Notes: generated from the sequence alone by a model not told the origin. Positions 44,722 through 53,646 are shown, counted from the stretch's first letter. The stretch: DNA of 64,000 nt from Bacteriovorax sp. MedPE-SWde (GCA_001874305.1 MPCU01000003.1:124001-188000); one strand, 5' to 3'. Program-made: numbers and translations.

Positions 44722-45031
44722 AAAAGACTTTATAGTTTTTTACTGAACTCGTATCTTTCTTTATTCTAGTTCTAATTACGAGCTTAATCTTTCTTTTAGA
44801 ATTCTTACATTTATATTTTAAAAAATGATCACCGACAGAAGTGGTTATAGATTTTAAACCACACTTCACGCTGTGAATTCTTTCTGTCTGTTCTACGATA
44901 TCCCTAACAACTGAACTCTCTTTTGCAATTTTAACATTATCTGCCGATGTCACGGTTTTGAGTCCGGCCATGTTATTAGCAAAGGATGAACTTGCTAGGA
45001 CTAAAAGAGTGATTGTAATGAACTTTTTCAA
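44711..45031 (-). CDS. Small secreted protein of unknown function
   Basis: This is a 106-residue protein with a signal peptide (KKFITITLLVLASSSFA). The mature part is basic, with cysteines in VKCGLKS and YKCKNSKRK that could pair. No family recognised. The start is taken as TTG at 45031, because GGAG lies 6 bases upstream and it gives a typical MKK lead; the ATG two codons further upstream (45037) directly abuts the GGAG and is unlikely to be used. Confidence 0.6.
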   Translation of the reverse strand: MKKFITITLLVLASSSFANNMAGLKTVTSADNVKIAKESSVVRDIVEQTERIHSVKCGLKSITTSVGDHFLKYKCKNSKRKIKLVIRTRIKKDTSSVKNYKVFFKN

Positions 45032-45188
45032 GGGCATCTCCAAATATACAGTATTAGTTTTTTTCTAGTTTATCACTTCTCGGCAGGAAGATTTTCGAAA
45101 TTGAAGATAATATATGGCCTGTATAATCCTTAGTCATATTAATAATTTCAATATGATATGGAAAGAATTAAAGACAATTACCTTTTTG

Positions 45189-45207
45189 TCCGATTAGATA
45201 AGTCGGA
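45189..45207 (+). promoter_or_regulatory. Hairpin before the ADP-ribosyltransferase-like lipoprotein gene
   Basis: TCCGATT-AGATA-AAGTCGGA-type 7-bp stem (one G-T) immediately before the TAAGGAG ribosome site. Could be an operator or a leader hairpin. The rest of the 193-base intergenic stretch shows nothing recognisable. Confidence 0.3.
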
Positions 45208-45224
45208 TAATAAGGAGTTCCTAA

Positions 45225-46898
45225 ATGAAGAGATTTTTAGTCTTATCAACATTACTATTTCTCGTTTCATGTTCAATTGAAACGAATCGTGGACCAGCTT
45301 CGAATGATGCTATTTTTGAGCCACACAGTGGTCAAGTAACAGTTGAGTTTGCAGATGATATTGCCGAGAACTCTCAGAATCTCGAAGAAGGCTTTAGTGA
45401 AGAACTCAGAGCTGAAGTAGACAAAATGAATAAAGGCTTTGCCTCTAAGACTGATGGTTACACAGTGGATCTTAGAAGTATGAAAGTTGAAGTAGAGTAT
45501 GTTGATGACCTCCCTGGGAAATCAGCTTATGTACTTGATACGAAGGTTGATGAGTTTGGAAACCATATTATTCAGGTCTTTGCCTCAAAGAAGGCCACGC
45601 ATGATATGACGGCTCAAGATGAAATAAAAGGTCTACTAAGGAAGATTGTTGATAATGAAATCTATCCAAATCCTTTTGGATTTTTCGAAACAATGATGAA
45701 TGCAAGAGCTGGACACAAACCAGCGCAAGCACATCTATTACAAATACATCATGATGTCTTAACGGATGTTCAAGAAGACATTGATGGTGAGCCATTACAA
45801 AAGAAAGTCGCAGATGTAGAAGAAAGAATCTTAGAAATCGAAAAGGACCTTAAGGTATTAAAGAAAGAAGCGAAGAAACTTGAGACTTCAAGAAAAGATA
45901 TAATGAAGACCCTTGATAAGGTCGCAGCAGATGGACAGCTTAAAAGTCTCATGCAAAGTAATGATAGAGAAGGCGTAGCGGCGCTCTTAGAGAAGTATAT
46001 TCCACGTGAGCAAATGACTCCAATGGAGCATAAATTTTGGGACTTCACTTTAAATAAAATAAGAACACCGGTTGATTATAAAAACCGTGTCATTATGTAC
46101 CGTGGTACAGATGGTGATAGGCTCTATCCGATGATAAAAGATGGTGTTGAGCTATCTAAAGAAGATGCTATCAAGCAAGGTAAGATGGCGGCCATGTCGA
46201 CAATACTTACACGTAATCAAGGTACTTGGAATAGACGATTAAGATCTATTCAAACAATGTATGGTAAAGACTTTTCTAAGAATCCATATAATGAAAAATC
46301 AAAATTTGTAGAATCTGCTAGATTAACAACATGGATGAAGCAACATGCCGATCAACCTCAAGGGAGTATATTCTTATCTTTCTCATCTAAGTATGAGGTA
46401 GCTCACAGATTTGGTAAAGAGTCTTTAGGTGCATTCCTAGTAGACCCTGAGGTTATTGTATTCAATCAGATGACTGACTATAAAGGAGAGATGGAGTTTC
46501 TTCATACACTTATCTCTTTCCCTGATGAAATGGTAAGTTACTTTGATCATGAAGTTCATGGAAAGTTAAATCGAGAGCAAATTGAAGATAAGATCCATAA
46601 AGATCTTAAGAACTTTCTTAAAGAAAAATATGCTGATGACTCGGAGAAAATTTACAAATCTATAATTACTGAATCTGATGCATATGTTGATTCTAAGAGG
46701 GCCTTTCTAGTACCAGAGAATCAGCAAAAGAAGGGGATAACTCAAACAAATAAAAAAGTCTCTATTTGGAGACGACTTTGGAATTGGGTTCGTAGAAAGG
46801 ATGAACCTCTCTACGAGTTAAAAGAAGAGACATATACAGTAAAAGGAAATCCAAATAAACTGACTTGCTCATATGCATTGATGTCTTTTCTTAAGTAA
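45225..46898 (+). CDS. Lipoprotein with ADP-ribosyltransferase R-S-E signature
   Basis: This 557-residue lipoprotein (lipobox LLFLVSC, cysteine at 16) should lie in the outer membrane or periplasm. Residues about 190-232 form a coiled coil (KKVADVEERILEIEKDLKVL). The C-terminal half contains the three elements of arginine/asparagine-type mono-ADP-ribosyltransferases in the correct order: R293 in VIMYRGTDG, S-F-S at 385-387 in IFLSFSSKYEVAHRF, and E422-M-E424 in KGEMEFLHTL. The ExE glutamates are the catalytic residues in that family. No immunity gene is evident. It could be a toxin toward prey or an envelope modifier; the function is inferred, the motif is seen. Confidence 0.7.
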   Translation: MKRFLVLSTLLFLVSCSIETNRGPASNDAIFEPHSGQVTVEFADDIAENSQNLEEGFSEELRAEVDKMNKGFASKTDGYTVDLRSMKVEVEYVDDLPGKSAYVLDTKVDEFGNHIIQVFASKKATHDMTAQDEIKGLLRKIVDNEIYPNPFGFFETMMNARAGHKPAQAHLLQIHHDVLTDVQEDIDGEPLQKKVADVEERILEIEKDLKVLKKEAKKLETSRKDIMKTLDKVAADGQLKSLMQSNDREGVAALLEKYIPREQMTPMEHKFWDFTLNKIRTPVDYKNRVIMYRGTDGDRLYPMIKDGVELSKEDAIKQGKMAAMSTILTRNQGTWNRRLRSIQTMYGKDFSKNPYNEKSKFVESARLTTWMKQHADQPQGSIFLSFSSKYEVAHRFGKESLGAFLVDPEVIVFNQMTDYKGEMEFLHTLISFPDEMVSYFDHEVHGKLNREQIEDKIHKDLKNFLKEKYADDSEKIYKSIITESDAYVDSKRAFLVPENQQKKGITQTNKKVSIWRRLWNWVRRKDEPLYELKEETYTVKGNPNKLTCSYALMSFLK

Positions 46899-49040
46899 TT
46901 AGTTTCGTTGCCAGGAGTGAAACTTCTTAACCCAGTTAAGAAGCATTTCTGGCTTTCTTTCCTTTTTCCATTCTCCGGCCAAGTACTTATTTGCTTCTCC
47001 CATCGTTGGATAGGTGTGAATCGTTCCAAGTATTTTATTAAGTCCAAATCCATGCTTCATAGCGGATATAAATTCTAGTAATAAATCAGAGGCATGGTTA
47101 CCAACTATCGTTGCACCAATAATTTTATCAGTCCCAGGCTTTGTTAGAACTTTAACGAATCCATGGTCTTCACTATCTGCAATAGCCCTGTCTAGGTCAT
47201 CGATACCATACTTTGTAACTTCATAAGCGATACCTTCAAGCTTACAGGCCTCCTCGTTTTTACCAACTGTAGCTACTTCTGGATCAGTATAAGTTGCCCA
47301 AGGAATAACGCTATAGTCGACTCTAAACTTCTTAAACTTTCCAAATAGCCCATTAACTGCACAATACCAGGCCTGGTGGGCCGCAGTGTGTGTGAGTTGA
47401 AAAGGACCGGTTACATCACCACTTGCAAAAATATTTGGGAATTTCGTTTGTAAGAACTCATTTGTTTCAATAGTTCCATTCTTTCTTAGCTCTACTCCTA
47501 GCTCTTCAAGTCCGAAGCCTTTTGTATTAGGGCGCCTTCCAACAGCGACAAGAACCTTGTCATATTCAAGTTCAATATCTTTTCCATCTACTTCACATAT
47601 TAGTATTTTCTTATCATCAATATTTTTAAATTCTTTAGCTCTATGAGAAGTCAGAACATTAACCCCTTCTTCAGTTAACTTCTTATCTATAAATTCTGAT
47701 ACATCAGCATCTTCCTTTATCATAATTCTTGATGCCATCTCTACGACAGTGACTTTCGATCCTAGTCTTGAGAAACTTTGTGCCATCTCTAGTCCAATAG
47801 GCCCGCCTCCTAGAACAATAAATCTCTCTGGGAGAGTCCTTATATCCCATAAATTATCACTGACTAGAATATCAGCATCCTGGATTCCTGGAATTGGTGG
47901 AACAAAGGGACCTGCCCCTGTTGCTATAGTGATATTCTTTGTTGTTAAAACCTTTCCATTAACTTCAACTTCCCACGGAGATATTATTTTCGCTGAACCT
48001 GTAATACAGTCGACACCTAAGTCAGTATATCTTTCAATAGAATCATGGGGCTCAACCTTTTTGATTACATTTTGAACTCTATCCATAACTTTTGCGAAAT
48101 CAAACTTGATATCAATTTTATCTATTCCATATTGTTCAGATTTCTTTGCATAGTGTACAACTTTTGCCGATTTTATTATTGCTTTAGAAGGTACACAGCC
48201 TGTGTTTAAGCAATCTCCACCCATCTTATGTTTCTCTATTAGAGCTACTTTCGCATTAACGGCAGCGCCAATATAAGATGTAACTAATCCGGCAGCACCC
48301 CCGCCAATAGAAATCATATTGTAGTCATAAGAAGAAGGTTTCTTATAACCTTTATAAACTCTTTGTGATTTTAGAAAATTGACTATTTTCTTCCCTAGTA
48401 GAGGCACAAGACCTAAGAGAGTAAATGATATTAGTAATGAAGGAGATAAAATTCCTGAAAGGCCATCAATCTTACTTAGTTCAACTCCTGCATTAACATA
48501 TACAGCTGTTCCTAATAACATTCCTAATTGGGAAACAATATAAAAGGTAAGAACTCTTATTGGAGTTAAACCCATAACGAGATTTATTAAAAAGAATGGA
48601 AAAATTGGTAGTAATCTTAAAGTGAATAGATAGAAGGCGCCTTCTTTTTCAATTCCATCATTTATGACTTTAATTTTTTCACTAAACTTATTTTGAACCC
48701 AGTCTTTTAAAAAGAATCTTGAAACGAGAAAAGCTAGTGTTGCACCAATAGTGCTCGCAAAAGAAACAATAATTAATCCAATCTTCAGACCAAATAGAGC
48801 ACCTCCGGCAAGAGTCAATATTGTGGCCCCTGGAAGAGAGAGTGCTGTCGTTAAAACATATATAGAAGTATATATAGCTAGTGTTTGAATAACATTGGCG
48901 TTGTAGTAGTTTTGGAATGTTTTCTGATTTTCTTTAAGGTAGTCCAATGTGAGGTATTCACTTAGGCCATATTTGTTAAAAATGATAACTAAAGCGACTA
49001 TCGCTATTAGGAGAATTATTTTTGTCAGCTTCTTCGCCAT
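46899..49040 (-). CDS. DedA/TVP38-like membrane domain fused to a disulfide oxidoreductase
   Basis: This is a 713-residue fusion. Residues 1-230 are a VTT/SNARE-associated membrane domain with about six hydrophobic segments (PGATILTLAGGALFG, LRLLPIFPFFLINLVMG). From about 240 it is a class I pyridine-nucleotide-disulfide oxidoreductase: FAD motif ISIGGGAAGLV, redox pair GGDCLNTGCVPSK, NAD motif VLGGGPIGLE, FASGDVTG, and the C-terminal dimer domain ending AGEWKKERKPEM, with the usual HTYPTMGE. The fusion puts a flavin reductase at the membrane, perhaps feeding reducing power across it. MsrB is encoded 10 bases upstream, which suggests repair of oxidised proteins. Confidence 0.92.
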   Translation of the reverse strand: MAKKLTKIILLIAIVALVIIFNKYGLSEYLTLDYLKENQKTFQNYYNANVIQTLAIYTSIYVLTTALSLPGATILTLAGGALFGLKIGLIIVSFASTIGATLAFLVSRFFLKDWVQNKFSEKIKVINDGIEKEGAFYLFTLRLLPIFPFFLINLVMGLTPIRVLTFYIVSQLGMLLGTAVYVNAGVELSKIDGLSGILSPSLLISFTLLGLVPLLGKKIVNFLKSQRVYKGYKKPSSYDYNMISIGGGAAGLVTSYIGAAVNAKVALIEKHKMGGDCLNTGCVPSKAIIKSAKVVHYAKKSEQYGIDKIDIKFDFAKVMDRVQNVIKKVEPHDSIERYTDLGVDCITGSAKIISPWEVEVNGKVLTTKNITIATGAGPFVPPIPGIQDADILVSDNLWDIRTLPERFIVLGGGPIGLEMAQSFSRLGSKVTVVEMASRIMIKEDADVSEFIDKKLTEEGVNVLTSHRAKEFKNIDDKKILICEVDGKDIELEYDKVLVAVGRRPNTKGFGLEELGVELRKNGTIETNEFLQTKFPNIFASGDVTGPFQLTHTAAHQAWYCAVNGLFGKFKKFRVDYSVIPWATYTDPEVATVGKNEEACKLEGIAYEVTKYGIDDLDRAIADSEDHGFVKVLTKPGTDKIIGATIVGNHASDLLLEFISAMKHGFGLNKILGTIHTYPTMGEANKYLAGEWKKERKPEMLLNWVKKFHSWQRN

Positions 49041-49050
49041 TTAAACTTCC

Positions 49051-49587
49051 TTATTTTAAATCTTTACTATGAATTAATGAAACTGAGTTTATACAATATC
49101 TCAGTCCTGTAGGATTTGGGCCGTCATTAAATATATGGCCTAAGTGAGAGTCACATCTCGAGCATGAGACTTCAGTTCTTGTCATACCAAAGCTTGTGTC
49201 CTCTGTTACCTTGAAGCCGGCCTTATCTATGACATCAAAGAAACTTGGCCAACCAGTACCAGATTTAAACTTAGTATTACTTGCAAATAGTTTAAGTCCA
49301 CAGGCCGAGCAGTGATAAGTACCTTCTCTTTTTTCATCCCAATATTTCCCTGTAAACGCTCTCTCCGTTCCATGTTTTCTCGTAACTTTATATTGGAGAG
49401 GGGTCATGGTTTTCTGCCAGTGAGAATCTGGAACACTCTTCCAGTCTTTATTTGGCCTAATATCTTTAACACTAAGATGAGAACCAATTGAGTTTTGAAT
49501 ATCTAAGGACTCGCTTCTATTTAGAAAGTTAAAAGCAAAAATGCCTATCGATGTAATTAATGTAACTAGTATCGTTATTTTCTTCAT
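49051..49587 (-). CDS. msrB: Exported peptide-methionine (R)-S-oxide reductase MsrB
   Basis: This is a 178-residue enzyme reducing methionine-R-sulfoxide. It has a signal sequence or membrane anchor (MKKITILVTLITSIGIFAFNF). The MsrB core includes the zinc cysteines C93/C96 (YHCSACG) and C142/C145 (SCSRCD), GTGWPSFF, HLGHIFNDG and catalytic C165 (RYCINSVSL). The extracytoplasmic location and the membrane reductase gene downstream (10 bases) suggest one envelope repair unit. Confidence 0.95.
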   Translation of the reverse strand: MKKITILVTLITSIGIFAFNFLNRSESLDIQNSIGSHLSVKDIRPNKDWKSVPDSHWQKTMTPLQYKVTRKHGTERAFTGKYWDEKREGTYHCSACGLKLFASNTKFKSGTGWPSFFDVIDKAGFKVTEDTSFGMTRTEVSCSRCDSHLGHIFNDGPNPTGLRYCINSVSLIHSKDLK

Positions 49588-49620
49588 ATCGTTAAGTGTA
49601 GATTTTACGACTATTGTTAC

Positions 49621-49644
49621 AAAAAAGCCCCTTTAAAAAGGGGC
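49621..49644 (-). terminator. Intrinsic terminator after the thioesterase gene
   Basis: GCCCCTTT / AAAGGGGC stem and six T on the minus strand, 8 bases after the stop codon. Confidence 0.88.
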
Positions 49645-49651
49645 CAATATC

Positions 49652-50050
49652 TTATGAAGGTAAATGATTCTCAATACTTATTGGCTTTTTGTCGTCACCA
49701 ATTGCGACAAAGGTGAAGTCTCCATGAACCGCAAGCTGTCTATCATCTGAATACATATCTTCGAGGTATATTTCGACTCCTACGACAATGCTACTTTTGC
49801 CTACCATCTTAACTTTTCCTACTAGTTCGGCGATTGTTCCTGCTGGGATAGATTTTTTAAAGTCTACTCTTGAGCTAGAAACAGTAACTACTTTTTGACG
49901 AGTAAAGCGTGTTGCTGTGATAAATGAAACTTCGTCCATCCACTTCAGTGCAGTACCACCAAAAAGTGTGTCGTAATGGTTTGTCGTGTTCGGGAAAATT
50001 GCTTTTGATACTTTTGTTGTTGAATTTTCAATCCTTCTTGATAAATCCAT
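49652..50050 (-). CDS. Hotdog-fold acyl-CoA thioesterase (YciA/BACH type), under a cobalamin riboswitch
   Basis: This is a 132-residue hotdog thioesterase. Family features are TNHYDTLFGGTALKWMDEV (the catalytic Asp-bearing helix), RVDFKKSIPAGTIAELVGKV and the GDFTFVAIGDD strand. Such enzymes hydrolyse acyl-CoA esters in the cytoplasm. The ATG follows GAGGAGG, which lies just after a clear cobalamin riboswitch on the same strand (50060-50160). This implies control by B12 level, unusual for this family. A link to propionyl-CoA or methylmalonyl-CoA, whose metabolism uses B12, is inference. A terminator follows, so the gene is a single-gene unit. Confidence 0.92.
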   Translation of the reverse strand: MDLSRRIENSTTKVSKAIFPNTTNHYDTLFGGTALKWMDEVSFITATRFTRQKVVTVSSSRVDFKKSIPAGTIAELVGKVKMVGKSSIVVGVEIYLEDMYSDDRQLAVHGDFTFVAIGDDKKPISIENHLPS

Positions 50051-50059
50051 AAAAAACCT

Positions 50060-50160
50060 CCTCGGGTAATAATGTATTAAAGGATCTGGCTATACAGTTG
50101 CGGGACAGCCTCGGATTTTCACCGAGTTCACTTTGAATACACTTTAGTTATTTTTGAGCC
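50060..50160 (-). ncRNA. Cobalamin (B12) riboswitch
   Basis: Minus-strand positions 50130-50090 contain the conserved core: GTGAACTCGGTGAAAATCC, then GAGGCTGTCCCGCAACTGTA, followed by GCCAGATCC. This matches the cobalamin aptamer core (GGGAA, GGTGnAAnTCC, GCnGnCCCGCnACTGT, GYCAG). The peripheral stems after the core are very short, so it looks like a compact form. CTCGG (50122-50126) pairs with CCGAG in the aptamer (50110-50114), but an identical CCGAG (50061-50065) overlaps the GAGGAGG ribosome site of the thioesterase gene, offering a competing pair. The 5' side runs into the end of the hemJ coding region. Confidence 0.88.
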
Positions 50161-50683
50161 TAATGCTCTTGTATACTCTTATTGCAAACATAAGAATCAT
50201 TGTAAATATGACAAGACCAATTAGTCCATATCCCATATGAACAATGTCTTTTAAAACAACGAGAAAGATTATCGCGACAAGGAAAATTGTTGCGACCTCA
50301 TTCCAAAGTCTTAATTTTGTTGGGGAATATTTGAAGTCATTATTTTTAAGCTTCTTATATATATGATGACAACTTAGGTGGTAGAGAAATAGTCCACCGA
50401 CAAAGAATAGTTTTGTTATTAACCAAGCATGATCCTTCAGTGGTAGAAAGGCATGAATAAGACTTGGTCCTAAAATTAAAGTAATTATAGCTGATGGCCA
50501 GGTAATACCAAACCAAAGTCTACGTTGCATTATTTTAAACTGTTCGGATAATATTCTTCTCTCTGTATCTTCTTTTTCTTGCGCCTCTGTATGATAGATA
50601 AATAATCTAACTATATAGAATAGGCCAGCAAACCAAGTAGTAACAAATACAATATGAAGAGCTTTTAAGTAAAAGAAACTCAT
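50144..50683 (-). CDS. hemJ: Protoporphyrinogen IX oxidase HemJ (UPF0093)
   Basis: This 179-residue membrane protein is of the HemJ family, which oxidises protoporphyrinogen IX late in heme synthesis. The signature ALHIVFVTTWFAGLFYIVRLF (the conserved His in the first segment) is followed by EQFKIMQRRLWFGITWPSAI and a further three hydrophobic segments, with the second conserved Lys in ITKLFFVG. The start codon overlaps the upstream stop (TAATG). Its 3' end overlaps the 5' side of the cobalamin riboswitch. Confidence 0.92.
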   Translation of the reverse strand: MSFFYLKALHIVFVTTWFAGLFYIVRLFIYHTEAQEKEDTERRILSEQFKIMQRRLWFGITWPSAIITLILGPSLIHAFLPLKDHAWLITKLFFVGGLFLYHLSCHHIYKKLKNNDFKYSPTKLRLWNEVATIFLVAIIFLVVLKDIVHMGYGLIGLVIFTMILMFAIRVYKSIRLKNN

Positions 50684-51789
50684 TATAGAGAACCTTCGAT
50701 TTCAAATATTAGAAATTGAGTTCTTTGGTATTTTGAAAAATTATTATCACTTACAAGGATCAGTGTTTGATTTCCATTTTTAAGTTTTGGACCTAAGCAC
50801 ATTCCTTCAATATTATCGAGGGCCTTATAGTCCTTAGATAGCTTTGGAAGAAATTCATCGAGATTAACGAGAAGTTCTTTCTTCATCATCTTAAACTTTT
50901 GATTCTTTAATGCTGGCATAGCTTGAACATTTGTAGTTTCTTTAGCAATCTTAGCTCGGTATAGAAGAACTGTTGTTTTATCTTTTACTGGAAAGTATGA
51001 CCTCTCCATTACTATTAAATTGTTCTTATCTTGTGCAAGGAATGCTGGTACACCTGTCTGTGCTGCTAGACCTTGTATTGCCATGTCGATATTTATGATT
51101 GGCCCTAGAGGATATACAAACTCTTCCGATGGAATATATCCATTTGGAGTATCACTATAACGAATGAACCTTACACGTGAAAAGTCCTTTAGTGATGCAG
51201 TATCATCATCTTGTACTAATGCGTCTTCTGTACCAGTAAATAGGTAGTCTTTTGAAGGAGTAAAAGATAATGGCTCAAATGAGAGGTTATTTCTAATCCC
51301 TGAAACAAAGTGTCCATTGTCTCTAACTGGCTTGAACTTGTTGTCTACAAGTAAGTCTTTAACGTATGAACCATCTTTGTTAAAGACTACGACTCTAGGA
51401 GGTTGAATATAACGACTCATAAGGTTTCCCTCACTTGTAATTATAATTCTATTGGAATCTAGAATTTCAAGGTCTTCAAAATCGATACTACCTTTTCTAT
51501 AGTCAGTACCCTTAGCTGTTTTGAGGATGGTTGAGCTTTCAAGTGAAAGGTTGAGGATACCCTTGGTTTCATTAACGCTAAAAGAGTAAAACCTCGCAGG
51601 TGACTTCCTCGCTCTATCATCACTGATAGCATATATTTTCTTAGTCTTTTGATCATAACGAATACCGGAGAGACCACCAAAAACTGTATCATCTATTTTT
51701 GTTCCATGGTCATACGTAATTTGCTTATGAAACTTTAACGTATGGGCCAAAGAAGAAATTGTTAGAAGTGATAGAATGATGAATTTCAT
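50683..51789 (-). CDS. Exported esterase-like activity of phytase family protein
   Basis: This is a 368-residue protein with a signal peptide (MKFIILSLLTISSLAHT). It shows the phytase-like propeller pattern: VFGGLSGIRYDQKTKKIYAISDDR, DFEDLEILDSNRIIITSEG, and near the end NIEGMCLGPKLKNGNQTLILVSDNNF. The family is annotated for phosphatase or esterase activity outside the cytoplasm; the substrate is not known. It is translationally coupled to hemJ (1-base overlap), though no functional link is obvious. Confidence 0.85.
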   Translation of the reverse strand: MKFIILSLLTISSLAHTLKFHKQITYDHGTKIDDTVFGGLSGIRYDQKTKKIYAISDDRARKSPARFYSFSVNETKGILNLSLESSTILKTAKGTDYRKGSIDFEDLEILDSNRIIITSEGNLMSRYIQPPRVVVFNKDGSYVKDLLVDNKFKPVRDNGHFVSGIRNNLSFEPLSFTPSKDYLFTGTEDALVQDDDTASLKDFSRVRFIRYSDTPNGYIPSEEFVYPLGPIINIDMAIQGLAAQTGVPAFLAQDKNNLIVMERSYFPVKDKTTVLLYRAKIAKETTNVQAMPALKNQKFKMMKKELLVNLDEFLPKLSKDYKALDNIEGMCLGPKLKNGNQTLILVSDNNFSKYQRTQFLIFEIEGSL

Positions 51790-51811
51790 ATTGTTCTCGC
51801 TATTTTAAATC

Positions 51812-51836
51812 AAAAAAAAAGGCCACCGAAGTGGCC
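51812..51836 (-). terminator. Intrinsic terminator of pckA
   Basis: GGCCAC-TTCG-GTGGCC on the minus strand with nine T following, directly after the pckA stop. It separates pckA from the phytase-like gene. Confidence 0.94.
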
Positions 51837-51842
51837 CTCATA

Positions 51843-53426
51843 TTATGCTTGGTGTGTTGGAGCACCATCAATATTAGTTTGGTAGAAATCTCCAAATTCC
51901 TTCATTTGAGTGTGAAATGAAGCTGCAAGCTCTTTTGCTTTTACAGTGTATGCGGCTTCATCTTCCCAAGACTTCTGTGGGTTTAAGATTGTTGAAGCAA
52001 CACCTTCAAGTTCACAAGGAACGTTAAGTCCAAAAATAGGATCTTTTTCAGTTGCTGTAGCAGTAACTTTATTCGCTTGGATATTTCTAATAATTTTTCT
52101 AGTGATATGAAGAGGGAATCTCTGACCTGTTCCATATGCTCCACCAGTCCAACCAGTGTTAATTAACCATACATTAAAGTCTAGTTCATCAATATACTTA
52201 CCAAGTAGTTTTGCATATTCACTTGGGTGTCTTAGCATGAATGGAGCTCCAAAACATGATGAGAAAGTAGCTTGTGGCTCTTTAACTCCAATTTCAGTTC
52301 CAGCTAGTTTTGCAGTATATCCTAGTACGAAGTAGAACATTGCCTGTTCTTTAGTAAGTTTAGATACTGGAGGAAGTACACCAAATGCATCTGCACATAG
52401 AAAGAAAACATGCTTAGGAGTATCTCCCCTTGATGATTCTTCTAGCTCGTCAATAAAGCTAAGTGGGTAACTTGATCTACCGTTTTCAGCTAGTGTCTTA
52501 TCAAAGTAATCAACAGTTCCAGTAGACTCGTCTAGAACAACGTTCTCTAAAAGAGCGCCAAACTTATTAGATGCTGTATAAATCTCTGGCTCAGTTTCTG
52601 CAGATAACTTATATGTTTTTGCGTAACAACCACCTTCAAAATTGAAAGTCCCTGCTTCACTTAATCCGTGCTCATCATCTCCAATTAGAAAACAACCTTC
52701 GTCTGTTGAGAGAGTTGTTTTCCCTGTCCCTGAAAGACCAAAGAAGATTGAAACTTCACCATTCTCTAATCTTGAAGCACCTGAGTGCATTGGAAGAATT
52801 TCCTTTGATGGAAGTTCATAGTTCATTGCTGCGAACATACTCTTTTTAATTTCACCAGCGTATAAAGTTCCACAAATTATAGTTGTCTTTGAATCGATAC
52901 AAGTAACAACTGCTGTCTCTGAGCGAGTTTCAAATTCACTTGGGTCAAGTTGAAGCTCTGGTGCATGAAGGATTGTATAATCGTCAGAATTAAACTCTCT
53001 CATCTTATCTCTAAATAGGTGAGTAGAGAAAAGAGCATGGTTAGGGTTTGTAGTTATTAATCTCGCACCCATGTTGTGAACTTCATCAGCTCCAACAGAT
53101 CTTTCAGTGATAAAAAGATCTCTATCTTCATTTAAGTATCCGATAACTTTAGTTTTTAGTTTTGCGAAGTTCTCTGGGCTCATTGGGTGAAGGTTATTTT
53201 CCCACCAGATTGAGTCCTCAGTGCTGGCAGCTTTTACAATGTAGCGATCATTAGCTGAACGACCAGTGTGCTTTCCTGTTTTTACAACAAGAGCCCCGTC
53301 TTTCGTAAGTTTTCCAATTCCTCTTCTTACAGTTTCTTGGATAAGAAAACTACGAGATGAATCTTTGTGGATCGCGTTAGATCCTCTGTCCATTTTGATA
53401 CCTAGATCTGAATAAAAATCAGTCAT
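51843..53426 (-). CDS. pckA: ATP-dependent phosphoenolpyruvate carboxykinase
   Basis: This is a 527-residue enzyme converting oxaloacetate and ATP to phosphoenolpyruvate. Motifs: GKHTGRSANDRYIVK, the P-loop GLSGTGKTTLS, the DDEHGLSEAGTFNFEGGCYAK metal/PEP segment, and NTGWTGGAYGTGQR. Length is typical of the ATP-dependent form. Start ATG preceded by GGGGA. Gluconeogenic growth on amino acids fits a predatory or peptide-using life, which is inference. Confidence 0.97.
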   Translation of the reverse strand: MTDFYSDLGIKMDRGSNAIHKDSSRSFLIQETVRRGIGKLTKDGALVVKTGKHTGRSANDRYIVKAASTEDSIWWENNLHPMSPENFAKLKTKVIGYLNEDRDLFITERSVGADEVHNMGARLITTNPNHALFSTHLFRDKMREFNSDDYTILHAPELQLDPSEFETRSETAVVTCIDSKTTIICGTLYAGEIKKSMFAAMNYELPSKEILPMHSGASRLENGEVSIFFGLSGTGKTTLSTDEGCFLIGDDEHGLSEAGTFNFEGGCYAKTYKLSAETEPEIYTASNKFGALLENVVLDESTGTVDYFDKTLAENGRSSYPLSFIDELEESSRGDTPKHVFFLCADAFGVLPPVSKLTKEQAMFYFVLGYTAKLAGTEIGVKEPQATFSSCFGAPFMLRHPSEYAKLLGKYIDELDFNVWLINTGWTGGAYGTGQRFPLHITRKIIRNIQANKVTATATEKDPIFGLNVPCELEGVASTILNPQKSWEDEAAYTVKAKELAASFHTQMKEFGDFYQTNIDGAPTHQA

Positions 53427-53646
53427 TATAAAATCCCCTGTGACTTGGTATAGTATTGAATCTTGATCATAATAACTCTCATGAATACGCTTTGATAACC
53501 GCTTTTTTTACTAATTTTAATCAAATTTAAGTGAAAAAGATGCCATGACTAATAGCGTGTTGAAAATTATGGAATCTCAGGCAAATTTAAGGTATAAAAT
53601 GCCCTAAATATAAGTGAAATGATGCAATACAAAAAGGTAAGCAGTT

